DNA of 64,000 nucleotides from Garcia nutans (taxonomy: Eukaryota; Streptophyta; Magnoliopsida; Malpighiales; Euphorbiaceae). The DNA is taken from NCBI GenBank assembly GCA_947685225.1, contig CANTUV010000009.1, forward strand, positions 1,798,001 to 1,862,000. Reading direction: 5' to 3'. How positions within the stretch are numbered: position 1 is the first letter of the stretch; each line of letters starts with the position of its first letter. The notes below the pieces were generated by a model, which was given only the letters and a program-made list of their open reading frames with translations, was not told where the DNA came from and ran no database searches. Shown here piece after piece: positions 1-10,903 of the stretch. A program made the position numbers and the translations under genes.

Positions 1-47
1 GCAACTAATAGTTTAATTTATACATGTGATTGTGCAAATTAAAACAG

Positions 48-119
48 GCATCTTTCAAGAAATTACTTGCATGGTCCAATACCTAGTAGTTTGGGTGATT
101 TGCAAAAGTTGAATTCCTT
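48..119 (+). CDS. LRR exon, first repeat visible
   Basis: A 72-bp exon encoding one LRR (HLSRNYLHGPIPSSLGDLQK and on to LNSL). It starts after an AG at 46-47 and ends at a GTAAGT donor at 120. The exon begins with the last base of a codon and ends with two bases of the next, the phase shared by the following repeats. The first DLSRNYL-type repeat of this family normally sits near the start of the ectodomain. Confidence 0.85.
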
Positions 120-2755
120 GTAAGTACTATTCCAAACTGTCTATGATTCAATTTTGATTAATTTGTTTAATTAGTGATACTTAATGCCTCTTAAAAATGA
201 GTATTACCAAAATAATTATTTTTAAAAGTAAAATGCCAACATTTTGAAAACATATAAACAAAAGATAAATTACATCTGTCGTCCTTCACAAATGCACTAA
301 TTCACATTATAGCTCTCCAATTTTAATTTATAAGTTGTAATATTGTGCTCCCTCCATTCATTTTCCACCCATTTGGCTAGGGAAAAACAGATGTGCCAAT
401 ACTATGGCATCCTATGTGGACGTAGCATCAGTTCCTTAATTAGTTAAAATGCGATGTGGTACCACTATGGCATTCTGTGTGGATTTGTTTGTCACATATC
501 CGCTCCTTAGTAGATATGTGTGCCACACATCAACTCCTAAATACTATTTTAGTTGAAAAAAAATAGTGGTGTGGAAAATTGAACTTTGCACCTCCACACC
601 ATGCAAGGGTCAACACTAACAAAAATTTACGTTGGAGGACGACAATGTGCATTACTATATTTGTGAGGGATGATGGATGTAATTTAGCATATAAACAAAT
701 AATAATTAAATTAATATTATAATGAATTTTGTTTTGAAAATAGGTAATTTCATTCAGATAAAGAAGTTATTGATATTATTAGATTTTACTTTTTACACTA
801 TATTTTGTATATATATGCTGTTACATATTCCAATATAAAACATACTAAACTATAATTCAATGTCTTTCATTTAATATAATGATGTAGGGAAATTATGAAT
901 AAAAAGGATTTAATTACTATTAATGTGTTTAGTTTTAAAATTTCTCGGGTAAATAGAAAAAGAAAGAAAAAAGTTCTCTACTGAAATTTTATTAAACTCA
1001 AAATAATTATTGTCATATTCTAAAGAGTTACAGTATATGTGGGCTAAAGTTTAAGAAACTCAAGTAGTACAAATAAGGAAACTGTTAAAAATCAATAACA
1101 GGTTGCCAAAAAAAGGAAATCCATATAAAAAAAGAAAACGTTTAATAAAGTAGATAAAAGGTCAAAAATGGTATTTTAATCCAATATTCTTATAAAAAAT
1201 AATTAAGGAAAAAAAATTATCAAAAGCTGCTATATATTAAAAATGCATTCTAAAAAGTTAGAATTTAGCTTAAAAACAATAGACCTCTCTTAATACAAAG
1301 CAATGATTTTAACTCGCCTGATCATTTTCTATTGGTTTAACTGTTTAAGTCTAATAAATATTTAAATTGTAATTTTAACTTTTAGCTAGAATTACTAAAC
1401 TACTATAGTATAGGGGTGAAGACAGGATTTTAAGGAAAAGAGGGCAAAATATCTTTTAAGATCCTAGCTTTGTCTTTAATTACCTCTTTTTGATCTAGCT
1501 TTGATACTCATTATACTATTCATATAAAATCATTATTTTATAAAATTATTAATTTATTGAAAAATCATCTTTATTTGTTAAAAATAAATTAAACTAATAA
1601 AGAAAATATACGTGTATACAAATTTTTAAATTTACTTGAAAATATGTATAAAAAACGTAAAATTAAAAAAGTAAAGAAAAAAATGTTGAATAATGAACAC
1701 AATTTTTTAATAAATAATTGAAGCAAAAATAATTACATAATATTAATAGTACAAATAATAAAATGAAATTTTAAAAATAAATTTAAGAACAAAAACAAAA
1801 TAAATTTTAAAAAAAATTAATGATTTTAAACTTCTATTCTTTTTAATTTTTATTTTTTTGTTGTGCTTTTAATTTTTTTTTAGTGTCTTGATTTATTAAA
1901 TGAGTTTAAATTAATTTGCTAAAAATGAGAGACAATTTAAAATATTAAGTAGGGCAAATAAGAAATTTTAAAATTTTTAATAAATATATACATATTTATT
2001 TATTTATTTTAGTGGCTTGCTATACTAATTTGTCATCAAACCGCTCTAAAAAATTAGGATTGTCTATTTTGTGCCACGCACCATTTGAACTAAATTGTGA
2101 ACTAAAGATAAATGAGTAATTTCCAAAAGTTTTTTTTTTTTTTTTTTTTACAATTTTGTCCGAACATAAAATTTTTAATTTTAAAAAATAACTTTAATAT
2201 TACTTTTTTTTAAAAAAAAAATTAGGAATAGCATCAACTCTACTCAATCAAAGGATCATTGATTCTTTTTGTTGAATTCTTTTCTTGTATAGTCTAAGCA
2301 ACCAAAAGTTGGAAATCTATGAGTGAACCAGTAGGTATAAATTGGAAGATACGGGATTTTTTTTCCTTGTAAGATTTATTCTTGAATTAAATTAATTTAA
2401 ATATGGATATATTTATATAAATATTAAAATGCTATATATCTATATTTGCCTTGTCGATCATTTAAACTGCAGCGTGTAAGGTGCTTTAAAAAAAATGGAA
2501 AATTACTTTCTATGTCAATTTTTTTAACTTTTTTTTTCTTTTAATACTGTCCCACTATTTTGATATATCTTCTGAAAGGAGTATTCTTGGAAATTGACAG
2601 TTGAAACATGAATATTTTCAAAAGAGAAAAAGAAAAGTGAATATTTTCGAAAATAATTTTATTCTTTAGGATAATTTTGAATAAATCTCCTTTTTCTTAT
2701 TGCTTTAATAGATTTCTTATTGCTTTAATAGATTTGTGTGTTATTGCCTTTTCAG
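120..2755 (+). other. Intron, AT-rich, with a MITE
   Basis: Intron between the first visible LRR exon and the broken one. Apart from the MITE at 263-687 it is AT-rich with long homopolymer runs, including about 20 T at 2131-2150. I see no coding capacity. Confidence 0.7.
263..687. mobile_element. MITE with imperfect terminal inverted repeats
   Basis: About 425 bp with imperfect terminal inverted repeats of roughly 28 bp: the left end reads taaattacatctgtcgtcc, the right end reversed reads taaattacatccatcatcc, both followed by a tcacaaat core. The 12-mer catataaacaaa occurs immediately outside both ends (251-262 and 688-699), as expected for a target-site duplication that extends by chance into identical bases. 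Size, lack of coding sequence and a possible 9-bp duplication fit a Mutator-like MITE; the superfamily is inferred. Confidence 0.75.
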
Positions 2756-3131
2756 GCATCTTCAGAGTGGTATGTTATGGGATCTTTACAAAAATACCAA
2801 AAAAATAAAAAAAAAAATTCAAATATAACATGTTTTTAAAAATATTTACAGATTTACCAGAATTTATAATTTTTTTTATAAAAATATCAGATTTAGATAG
2901 TTTATTATAAATTTATTTTGAATTTATTATACGTTTATTATGAGTTTATGAATTTACATAGTTTATTATGAATTTATTATATATTTATTATGGGTTTATA
3001 GTAAAATTATTAAAATACCACTGTTAAAAATGAAAAAAAAATTATAAAACATGGTGGAGAGTGTAATTATTCCATATGTTATTAGGCCCAATTCCTAATC
3101 AACTAGGAAATCTTGCTCGACTTGAACATAT
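2756..3131 (+). pseudogene. LRR exon split by a 304-bp insertion and lacking a donor
   Basis: The acceptor ttttcag ends at 2755. Bases 2756-2778 encode HLQSGML and bases 3083-3131 encode LGPIPNQLGNLARLEH with two further bases. Ignoring 2779-3082 the exon is exactly 72 bp, in frame and in the same phase as its neighbours. The 8-mer tatgttat stands at 2771-2778 and again at 3075-3082, bounding the insertion. The donor position after 3131 reads TTATGA, where a GT would be needed. The insertion brings an in-frame stop within about 20 codons, so this exon cannot yield a normal repeat. Confidence 0.85.
2779..3082. mobile_element. Short non-coding insertion within an LRR exon
   Basis: A 304-bp AT-rich insertion flanked by the direct repeat tatgttat (the right copy is counted within the insertion). 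It starts gggatctttacaaaaatacc and ends close to gagtgtaattattcca; the ends are only weakly inverted (ggga..ttaca against tgga..ttaca), so I cannot choose between hAT-like (8-bp duplication) and Mutator-like (9 bp with one mismatch). Internally it has degenerate repeats of tttattatgaatttat. Confidence 0.7.
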
Positions 3132-3825
3132 TTATGAAATTTAATTATTTTATCCCTAATAATCTATTCGTTTTTAATTCTTATATGCTTGCTATATGTT
3201 TCAAATTAATTAGATGATTATAAATTAGTCTTTCAACTTCACTGAATTATTTTTAGAGTTTTAATTTTATTGTCCAACAATAAAATATTTGAATAAATAA
3301 AATTTTAAATTAAGCATGCTTGACTGCAAATTTTGTTGAAATATAAAAAAATTTTATTTTGATTTGTATTTATAATTCATTTGTTTCTATTAAATATTTT
3401 ATTTATCTCTTTATTATGTTCTTTTCTGTTAATTATTGAAATTTTCTTAGAAATGGAAAAGGGTTAGAGATAATTTGAAAAAAAGGCATAGACAATAGTA
3501 TTGTGAAATAAATAGCGATCATAATAACATAATCAAAAAGAATTTATACGAAGATAAGTGTTATATATATATATATATATGTGTGTGTATATATATACCC
3601 ATGAACTGTAATATAATTTACATGTCTATATGGACTGAATCTTGAAACTCATGTTTCAGCTTTGTAATTGGAGTTAATCTAATAATATTTCTAGTTGAAA
3701 TAAAAAAAAATCATTCAGATGTTAATTAATTAATAAAAAAAGTTAATATCGGAAATAGAAAAACTAAAAAGGTTCAAATACTAATGATATAGTTATCTCT
3801 AATTTATTTATTTAATAAAAAACAG
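3132..3825 (+). other. Intron with TA/TG microsatellite
   Basis: AT-rich intron sequence ending in an acceptor at 3824-3825. A (TA)n(TG)n tract occupies 3562-3597. Nothing else recognised. Confidence 0.6.
3562..3597. repeat. (TA)n(TG)n microsatellite
   Basis: Uninterrupted TA dinucleotides pass into TG and back to TA over 36 bp inside an intron. Confidence 0.85.
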
Positions 3826-3897
3826 ATCCTTGAGTGAGAATGAATTCAGAGGTACACTTCCTGAAGCATTTGGGAAATTGGGCAATCTTCAGTATCT
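3826..3897 (+). CDS. LRR exon
   Basis: 72-bp exon encoding SLSENEFRGTLPEAFGKLGN followed by LQYL, between an AG at 3824-3825 and a GTAAGT donor at 3898. Matches the LPxELGxLxNLxxL repeat of LRR-VIII ectodomains. No stop and no frameshift. Confidence 0.9.
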
Positions 3898-3922
3898 GTA
3901 AGTTTCATTTAAAATTTAAAAA

Positions 3923-4712
3923 AAATGTGCGGATAAACCATTATAGTCGTCGCGCAAGTATTGTCTGACACTAATTTTTTTTTTTGAATTTAATTATTCA
4001 CCATTTTTAAGAAAATTTGATGGACACTTTATTAATTCTTCTATTGTCTCTAGTCTCTGCTGACATGGCAACTGAAATTAATTTTTTTCACTTGATTAAG
4101 CCATTAATGGTCATTTCCCTCTCTGTCTCTTTGTCAAAATTTCTAAATCAAAGTCCTAAACTTCAAAGACCCCATAAATTTTTATGAAGTAGAAAACTAC
4201 AAGTTGAAATATGTCAATGGTGATGTTGATATCCTGTACAATTTTGATATGGATTATCTATGTTACATGGATCTATTAGATTGATATAGAACAACAGTAG
4301 ACTTGGAGTTTATGTTAGATGAAGTCTACTCATTGACATGATCTACCATCTGATTTACCAGGTAGAAATAGTTCAGCAAGCAAATTCCAAAGTTTCTGAT
4401 ATTTCTGAAGAGTTCTTTGATTTATGGGGTGTTTGAAGTTTAGGGATTTTGATTTAGGGAATTTAATTTGGGGATTCTGACTTGAGAATTGAAGAGAGAG
4501 AAAGAGAGAAATAGCCGTTAATGTCTTCATTAAGTAAAATAAAGTATTTTTTAATTGCCATGTCAACAAAGTTTAACAACAATAGAAGAATCATGAAAGT
4601 GCTAGTCAAACAAAGAACTTAAACAGTTAATTTTGTAAAACAAATGTGCATAATTGAGCTCTAAATGTCAAATTGTGTGTACGTCAAAACTATAAAAGTT
4701 TATCTGCACTTT
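3923..4712. mobile_element. Long-armed foldback (hairpin) element
   Basis: The outer left end (gtgcggataaaccattata) pairs with the outer right end read on the other strand (gtgcagataaacttttata). The inverted similarity runs far inward: left arm about 3923-4178 and right arm about 4421-4712, meeting at ccccataaa against tttatgggg, with a loop of about 240 bp. Alignable stretches include gacatggcaa with ttgccatgtc, and the ctctctgtctctttg block with its purine-rich complement. No transposase is present and no clear target-site duplication is seen. A non-autonomous foldback or MITE-like element within the intron. Confidence 0.75.
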
Positions 4713-4861
4713 CTCTCATTTATATTTGATTAGATCAATGCTCAACATGTAATTTTAAAATATAAAAATCGAAAACATTTATACATCCCTAAAGTTTTGT
4801 TTGCAAGATTATAATTAATATATTTTTATATTATTAAATATTTAAATTTTTTATTTCACAG

Positions 4862-4933
4862 CTGGTTGACATCCAACTACTTTAATGGAAGTATTCCACA
4901 AAATTATTCTCATCTCACCGGACTAGAAAGCTT
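4862..4933 (+). CDS. LRR exon
   Basis: 72-bp exon encoding WLTSNYFNGSIPQNYSHLTG followed by LESL, after cacag at 4861 and before GTAAGT at 4934. Same phase as the other repeats. The following intron is about 31.9 kb because of transposon insertions. Confidence 0.9.
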
Positions 4934-5173
4934 GTAAGTCTTATTCTTTTCTAACAACATAAAAAGTTTACATAAATTGCTTTTATAATTTTTTAGAATA
5001 AATTAATTAAATATTTTATGGGTTACAGCTTAAAATTTAAATACAAAATAATATGCGCTGATAATTCCTTAGATTTTTCTATTTATTTTTACAGATAAAC
5101 ACTGGCATTAGTTTTTTTGAGAAGTAAACAAATAGATTTATTAAGAATCAACTCAAGCAAACAAATAGATTTA

Positions 5174-5670
5174 TTAAGAATCAACACTGGAAGCATCCTT
5201 CAATATATAAGGAAGAACACTAGGTGGAGTTTCTTCCATAAAAACAAAAATCTCATAAGGTGATAATGAGAGTGCCCATTGAGCCATTACATGTGCCACT
5301 GTGTTGCCTTCCCTCCTAGCATAAGAAAATTGACAGTTGATAAAATTTGCCGCCATATTCCATATGTCAATATGAATGAGGTTGAGAGAAGAGAGAGACT
5401 GAATCTGATTCTGAACATCTAAGATAAGAGATTGGCAGTCATATTCCACAACCACTCTATCTAAAAAACAATCCATTGCAATTGAGAGCCCAAAAGCCAG
5501 AGCAAAAGCTTCCACCATTTCCACACTTAGAACGTCAGTGATCCTCTTACCAGCAGAAACAATCACTGCCCCTGAGCTGTCTCTAATTACAACCCCCAGA
5601 CCTGCTCTCCCTCGATTAGCAAAAAAAGAAGCATCTGTATTAATTTTAACAACACCCTATACTGGAGCAA
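5174..5670 (-). pseudogene. LINE RNase H domain
   Basis: Plant LINE RNase H-like domain (RVT_3 type) that would degrade RNA in RNA:DNA hybrids. The reading runs from about 5670 down: KINTDAS with the first catalytic Asp, GLGVVIRDSSG, then VEMVEAFAL with the Glu, VVVEYDCQSLI with the second Asp, and REGNTVAHVMAQWA near the end. The open part starts at 5566 with an internal Met; upstream residues continue in frame until a TAG just before the domain. The motifs are well kept although the whole ORF2 is broken. Confidence 0.85.
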
Positions 5671-5834
5671 TCCATTTACATTTTCCATCTGGTATAGCAT
5701 CTGGCTTCCTATTTGCAATTTGATATTCTGAGGGAAGTCGACATGCTCTATTTATTAAATATACTTCTGTATTGAGTACCAGAGTGCATTCGTTGATTAC
5801 GATCAAACCAAATACTCCATAATAGCATGACAAA

Positions 5835-6401
5835 TCATTCTAATGCTTCTTTGTCCACTTGCTCTTTGATTTTCTGGAACCACAAGAATGGAGAGGTTTC
5901 CTTCACATCACCAGATCGTAAACCAAGTGGGGATAACAACCAAATTGCTCTACTTTTTTCACAATGGCAGAACAAATGCATTAGTGTTTCTTCATGCAAG
6001 CCACAATAGACACGAGCAGGGTCTAGAGGAGTCCCTTTTATAGCCAACGCAAATTTACATAGGAGGATTTCCTTAAGCCATCTCCATAAAAACATTCGTG
6101 CTTTTGGTGGGACCTTGAGAATCCAAATACCTCTCCATATTTCAGGCAAATCTGAAGAATCGAAAGCTGCATTAGCCATTTCGGCTTGTTGAATGGAAAC
6201 TTGGTACCCACTTCTCACCGAGTACCTTCCATCTCTAGAGAACAACCAAAATTGAATGTCATCGGGAAATCTTCGACTGATTGGGATAGAAAAGATAGCA
6301 TCAGCCTCATGGGGGAGAAAGTTAACTGCAACATCCTCCCTTCTCCAGCATCCTAACTCAAAATCAATAAACTCACTTACTGTATTGTCTGCCAGAGACA
6401 T
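5835..6401 (-). pseudogene. LINE zf-RVT region (C-terminal to reverse transcriptase)
   Basis: 188 codons encoding the zinc-binding zf-RVT domain: IWRGIWILKVPPKARMFLWR, then LPL-type spacing KGTPLDPARVYCGLHEETLM and HLFCHCEKSRAIW, in the C..C..H..C pattern. The linker with GLGFRHLKSFNDAYLAKQGW lies upstream at about 6600-6720 in other frames, so frameshifts separate it from the reverse transcriptase. Confidence 0.85.
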
Positions 6402-6856
6402 AGCAGTAATTACTGGCTTTGGCCAATATTCGCACGGCAGCCAGTTGTCATGCTATGTTTTAACTGCAAGTCCATTCCCAATTCACCAACTCACTTCTTT
6501 CTCAAGAATATATCGAGCACCCAAGATACTTCTCCAAACGTAACTCGGTCGGTACCCCAACGTAGCCTCCATAAACCCTTTCCTTGGGTAATATTTGGCT
6601 TTTAGCACTTAGGCGGAATCATGATTGACTACAAGTCTCCAACCTTGTTTTGCCAAGTAAGCATCATTAAAACTCTTCAAATGTCTAAAACCGAGTCCCA
6701 CTTGACACTTCTTCTTACATAATAACTCCCATCTGAGCCAATGAATTTTCTTGTCATCAGAAGTACTTCCCCACCAAAACCTACTTATTATAGATTGAAT
6801 TTCTTCAACAAGTTAGAAGGAAGAGAAAAACAACTCATCAAATAAGTAGGAATTGA

Positions 6857-7935
6857 CTAGGCAATTGCTTTAATAAGTACTTCTTTGCCTGTGGTGGATA
6901 AGCACTTCTCTTTCCAACCTTTCTGTTTTTTATAAATTTTATCCCTCAGTGTAGCAAACACAACTTTCTTAGATCTTCCAATTATTGTTGGGAGGCCCAA
7001 GTATTTTGAAGGACAGATTCCCTCTAATACTCCCAACATATCTCCAACCTGGTTTTTAAGCAATTTGGGTACATTTTTACTGAAGAAAATGGTTGACTTC
7101 TCCATATCAATTTGCTGACCAGACTCTTCCTCATACCACTTCAATATTTGCTTCAAGGTATTACACTCAGAGTGTGAAGCTCGTGCAAATAGAATACTAT
7201 CATCGGCAAAGAAAAGGTGGGAGATCGCTGGACTGCTTCTACTCAAACGAACACCATGAATAAGTCTGTCCCATTCTGCCTTTCTAATCATAGATGAGAT
7301 CCCTTCTGCACAAAGAAGAAACAAATAGGGTGAAATTGGGTTTCCCTGACAAAGATCTCTATTTGGGTTTAGAAAACCTTTTGGTTGCCCATTAATTAGA
7401 AATGAAAAAGAAGTAGAACGTAAGTAGGACATAATCAGGTTTGTAAAGTGTGTTGGAAACTTCATCTTCTTTAAAATCTACTCTAGATAACTCCACTCAC
7501 CTCTATCATAGGCTTTAAACATATATAGTTTAAGAGTAAAAAAACCTTTTTTTTTTCGCGGATTCTATGTTTGAGTGAATCAAAAACCTCAAAAGATATT
7601 ATAGCATTATTAGTGATTAATCAACCAGGGACAAAAGCACTCTAAATTTTGTGAACAACACTTGGTAACACACTCTTCAATATGTTTGCAAGCACTTTAG
7701 AAATAATTTTGTATAGCACATTACATAAACTAATAGGACGAATATCTTTTAATGACTCTAGACAATTAACCTTCGAAATTAACACAACAAAAGTGTGATT
7801 TAAAGAATCAGCCATGACATCAGTATGTACAAAATTAAGTACAAGAGTAACCACATCAGATCTAACAATATGCCAAAATTTTTGAAAAAATAAAGTTGAC
7901 ATACAATCAGGACCAGGAGATTTGTTTGGATGCAT
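6857..7935 (-). pseudogene. LINE reverse transcriptase domain
   Basis: Reverse transcriptase of the same LINE, split by frameshifts. From 7935 down: MHPNKSPGPDCMSTLFFQKF, then LKDIRPISLCNVLYKIISKV; between 7642 and 7465 the KAYDRGEW motif carrying the first catalytic Asp; then LCQGNPISPYLF and SHLFFADDSILFARAS with the FADD catalytic pair, and PSKYLGLPTIIGRSKK. Catalytic residues are intact but there are at least two frame breaks around 7470-7640, so no functional enzyme. Confidence 0.88.
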
Positions 7936-8532
7936 CTAACAAATGGCTAACAAAATTTCAGTAGGAGAGAAAGGACTTTTTAAGAATTGCACATAGTCAG
8001 ATGAAAGAGAAGAATATATTGCCTCAATTGATTGAGAGAAAACAGTTGGTTCAGTACTTATGAACAAATTTGAGTTGTAACACCCTTATACCCTATATAC
8101 ATACAATACATATATTCTGTATACATATAATATGTATATAAAATATAAGGATGTTGCATTACAGTATTATTTAAACCCTTACCGTAGTTCCACATCAATT
8201 ATAAAAGAACATTTCATTATCAAATCTCATTCTTTTAAAAGTAACATTTCCAAAACCATCATACTTTTCATTTGATTACATATACACAAATATTCATTGT
8301 CTTTTTCAAAATTGATTTATATACATATACATATGATCAAAATACAACATAAAAAGATTGTACATACATGCACCACCTTCTAGTTGGTCTCAAAGCACTC
8401 CTATTCTGCTTGTGACACAACCGTCTGACTCTCAGATCAATAATCTACTCACTTGTGCGATTCACACAATTGCGCTAAGCTTGAAAGCTTAGTGGCATAT
8501 ATAAATAATATATACATACATTGATCTCATAT

Positions 8533-8692
8533 TGCATACTCATACACATATATTAGACACATACACAATTATATTATTGGGAATCACATCTCATACTCAT
8601 ACACAATTACACTATTGGGAATCACATATCATACTCATACATAATTACACTATTGGGAATCACATCTCATACTCATACACAATTATACTATT
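8533..8692. repeat. Tandem repeat, about 38-bp unit, in solo LTR
   Basis: Roughly four copies of a unit reading catactcatacacaattac followed by actattgggaatcacat. Copies differ by a few bases. It creates a spurious short open frame on the + strand. Confidence 0.85.
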
Positions 8693-9152
8693 GGTCCAAT
8701 ACCTCTATACAATTATCATATCCAGTTAACACAGTCTCATAGTTCAGCTCTGCTCGGAACCATTACAAATCTCAATCACATGACCTAGCACTACTCAGGT
8801 CAAAACCTAGCTCTGCTTAAGTTCATCAACATATGCACTTCAAGGTCTAGCTCTCCTCAGGACTTCTCATGCATATCCAATCAATCTCAATACAACTGGA
8901 CAAGTAATTGTATAGACTACACACATATAATATCACTTTACTTTAAACTTTCTAGTGATCACCGCTATTCATGATCACTTCACATTATTGTTTCACATCA
9001 TTCATATATGAGCTACACTCATCATATGACTCAATTCACATATATACACTTCCATTTAATATAATCAACATAATATAAAAAGATATAGCTATGCAAGCCA
9101 CATGCCATACCTATATATCTCGAAATGCAGCTGTAAACATTAATAAACCAAC

Positions 9153-9353
9153 CCCACGGCCGTGACATCCAATAGCCATACCCGGGAATATGAAACAAAG
9201 CTGTCAAACACCCTTGGGCACCCCCACGGTCATAGTATTCAAAGGCCACGCCCGTGGCATGCAATTTGCTTCTGTCTCTTTACAAATTTCACATGAAACA
9301 ACTTCACTTCAAAGCCCACAGACATGGCATTCAAGGGCCACGCCTATGGCATC
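9153..9353. repeat. Three spaced palindromic repeats (cacggccgtg type)
   Basis: Three copies of a unit of about 37 bp, each pairing a ccacggccgtg-like block with a gccacgcccgtggcat-like block: about 9153-9188, 9223-9260 and 9313-9353. They are 70 to 90 bp apart, GC-rich against their surroundings and internally self-complementary. Confidence 0.7.
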
Positions 9354-10903
9354 CCAGAATCACTCTTTCACACCTTTTTCATCAATTCAAAACACATATC
9401 ACTTAAGGAAGAAATTATGCCCAAACCTTGGCTATCCCAAGCTTACTCTTCTTCACTTGATCCCTCTTGGCCTAAACACAACATCATCAACAACAATCAT
9501 CATTATAATTCATTCATACAATCATCCATATACTAATTCACTCAATTCCCAACTCATTTCTATAAAACCCTTATTCTTTTCTTATTACCTTTTTTTTTTT
9601 TCCAAATTGCACTAACCATCATCATCCTCAACATCTATTCATGTTTTCATCACAGTAATAAAACAACCCATTCATACCATAAAATCAACCCCCATACAAA
9701 ACCCTAGCTATCCATGCTCAGCTACCAAAATCCTAATTCATCACTTCAGTTTTTATCCATGATTTACCCATCAATTCAACACATATATAACTCCAACATA
9801 TTATAACTATCATCTTATTCAATTAATCATCACTTTCTCTCATTAACCATATCATACATATATATTTAAAATCACATAAAACAAGCTTAGAAATAAACAC
9901 TTACTTGAATCCTTGCTAAACCTTCAATATCCACCTTTAAACCTCTTAAAATCCCTTGTAAATTTGGTGTATAAATGAATAAAATCAAGCTCTCCTCACT
10001 CTCTCTCAACTCCCACAGCCATGGAACAAAAAGAAGAAGAAGAAGAAACATGCCTCTTCCTTTTTAATTCCATCCTTATCTATATATATAAAATATAATA
10101 TATGTTAATTAATTAATTAACAACCCACCAATCATCTTCTTCCTTCTTTTGACTTTCACTTCTCTTTATTATTATTATTATTATTATTTTAATCATCATT
10201 ATCAACTTTTCCACCACCAATGTATACCTCATGCATATGTGTTGTACATTATATATATATATATATATATGTCTTATATATTCTATTTATATTTCTTATA
10301 TATTTCAAATACATATTATATATATATATAACATCCATCATACACATCTATCCTATATTTTCTCTACCTATTACACTAATATATTCTCCCATATTTACTA
10401 TTCCAAAGAACATAAAAAAATCGGGATATTACATGAGTAATAACTCATGACTACATTTTTAACCTCTTCATCTCCTTCTCTCGAAACCCCCTCCTCATCT
10501 CTCAATCCCTTTATATAATTTCACATTCTCCTCTCCGATGCCTTTTGATGAAAAAACTTAGTGCTTCTATCACCATCCTATAGCCACACAGCTCGTGAGC
10601 ATTGGTGCCACATTGTTTCTTCTTTTTGTAGTAAAGAAGTCAAGGAGGTTCTTAAGGATGCAACCTGATTGTCATTATTGTTCGAACTCTGATCAAGCAA
10701 AGAAGAAAGATGTGCAATAGTATCCTTAATCTATAGCGCTACATTGCCAAAAGTATTCAAACTCTGGGCATAAATTTTTAATTTAGATATTTAGATGGAA
10801 ACCGATTGTTTCCATTTTGAGAAAAATCATCCCACACTCTCTTGATAATCTCTTCACAACCCGCTTCTTTCAGCCACATTTCCTCAAACTGAAATAACTT
10901 TTT

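Larger units (their letters stand above)
8076..10433. mobile_element. Solo LTR inserted in the LINE
   Basis: A 2358-bp segment that begins tgtaacaccc and ends gatattaca (TG...CA), flanked by the 5-bp direct repeat tgagt at 8071-8075 and 10434-10438, as left by an LTR retrotransposon. No coding sequence, primer-binding site or second LTR is present, so it is best read as a solo LTR. A related element lies at 25057-28260; both share the landmark gcgctaagc..gaagc..tagtgg near their left ends. The superfamily is not determined. Confidence 0.8.

Noticed and set aside
4330..4569. 79-codon minus-strand frame
   Set aside because: It lies across the loop and right arm of the foldback element and shows low-complexity residues only.
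8532..8729. Open frame of 65 codons on the + strand
   Set aside because: It is made by the tandem repeat of the solo LTR and has no protein character.
10149..10450. Several overlapping + strand frames rich in Tyr and Ile
   Set aside because: They are produced by (AT)n and TTA repeats near the end of the solo LTR.
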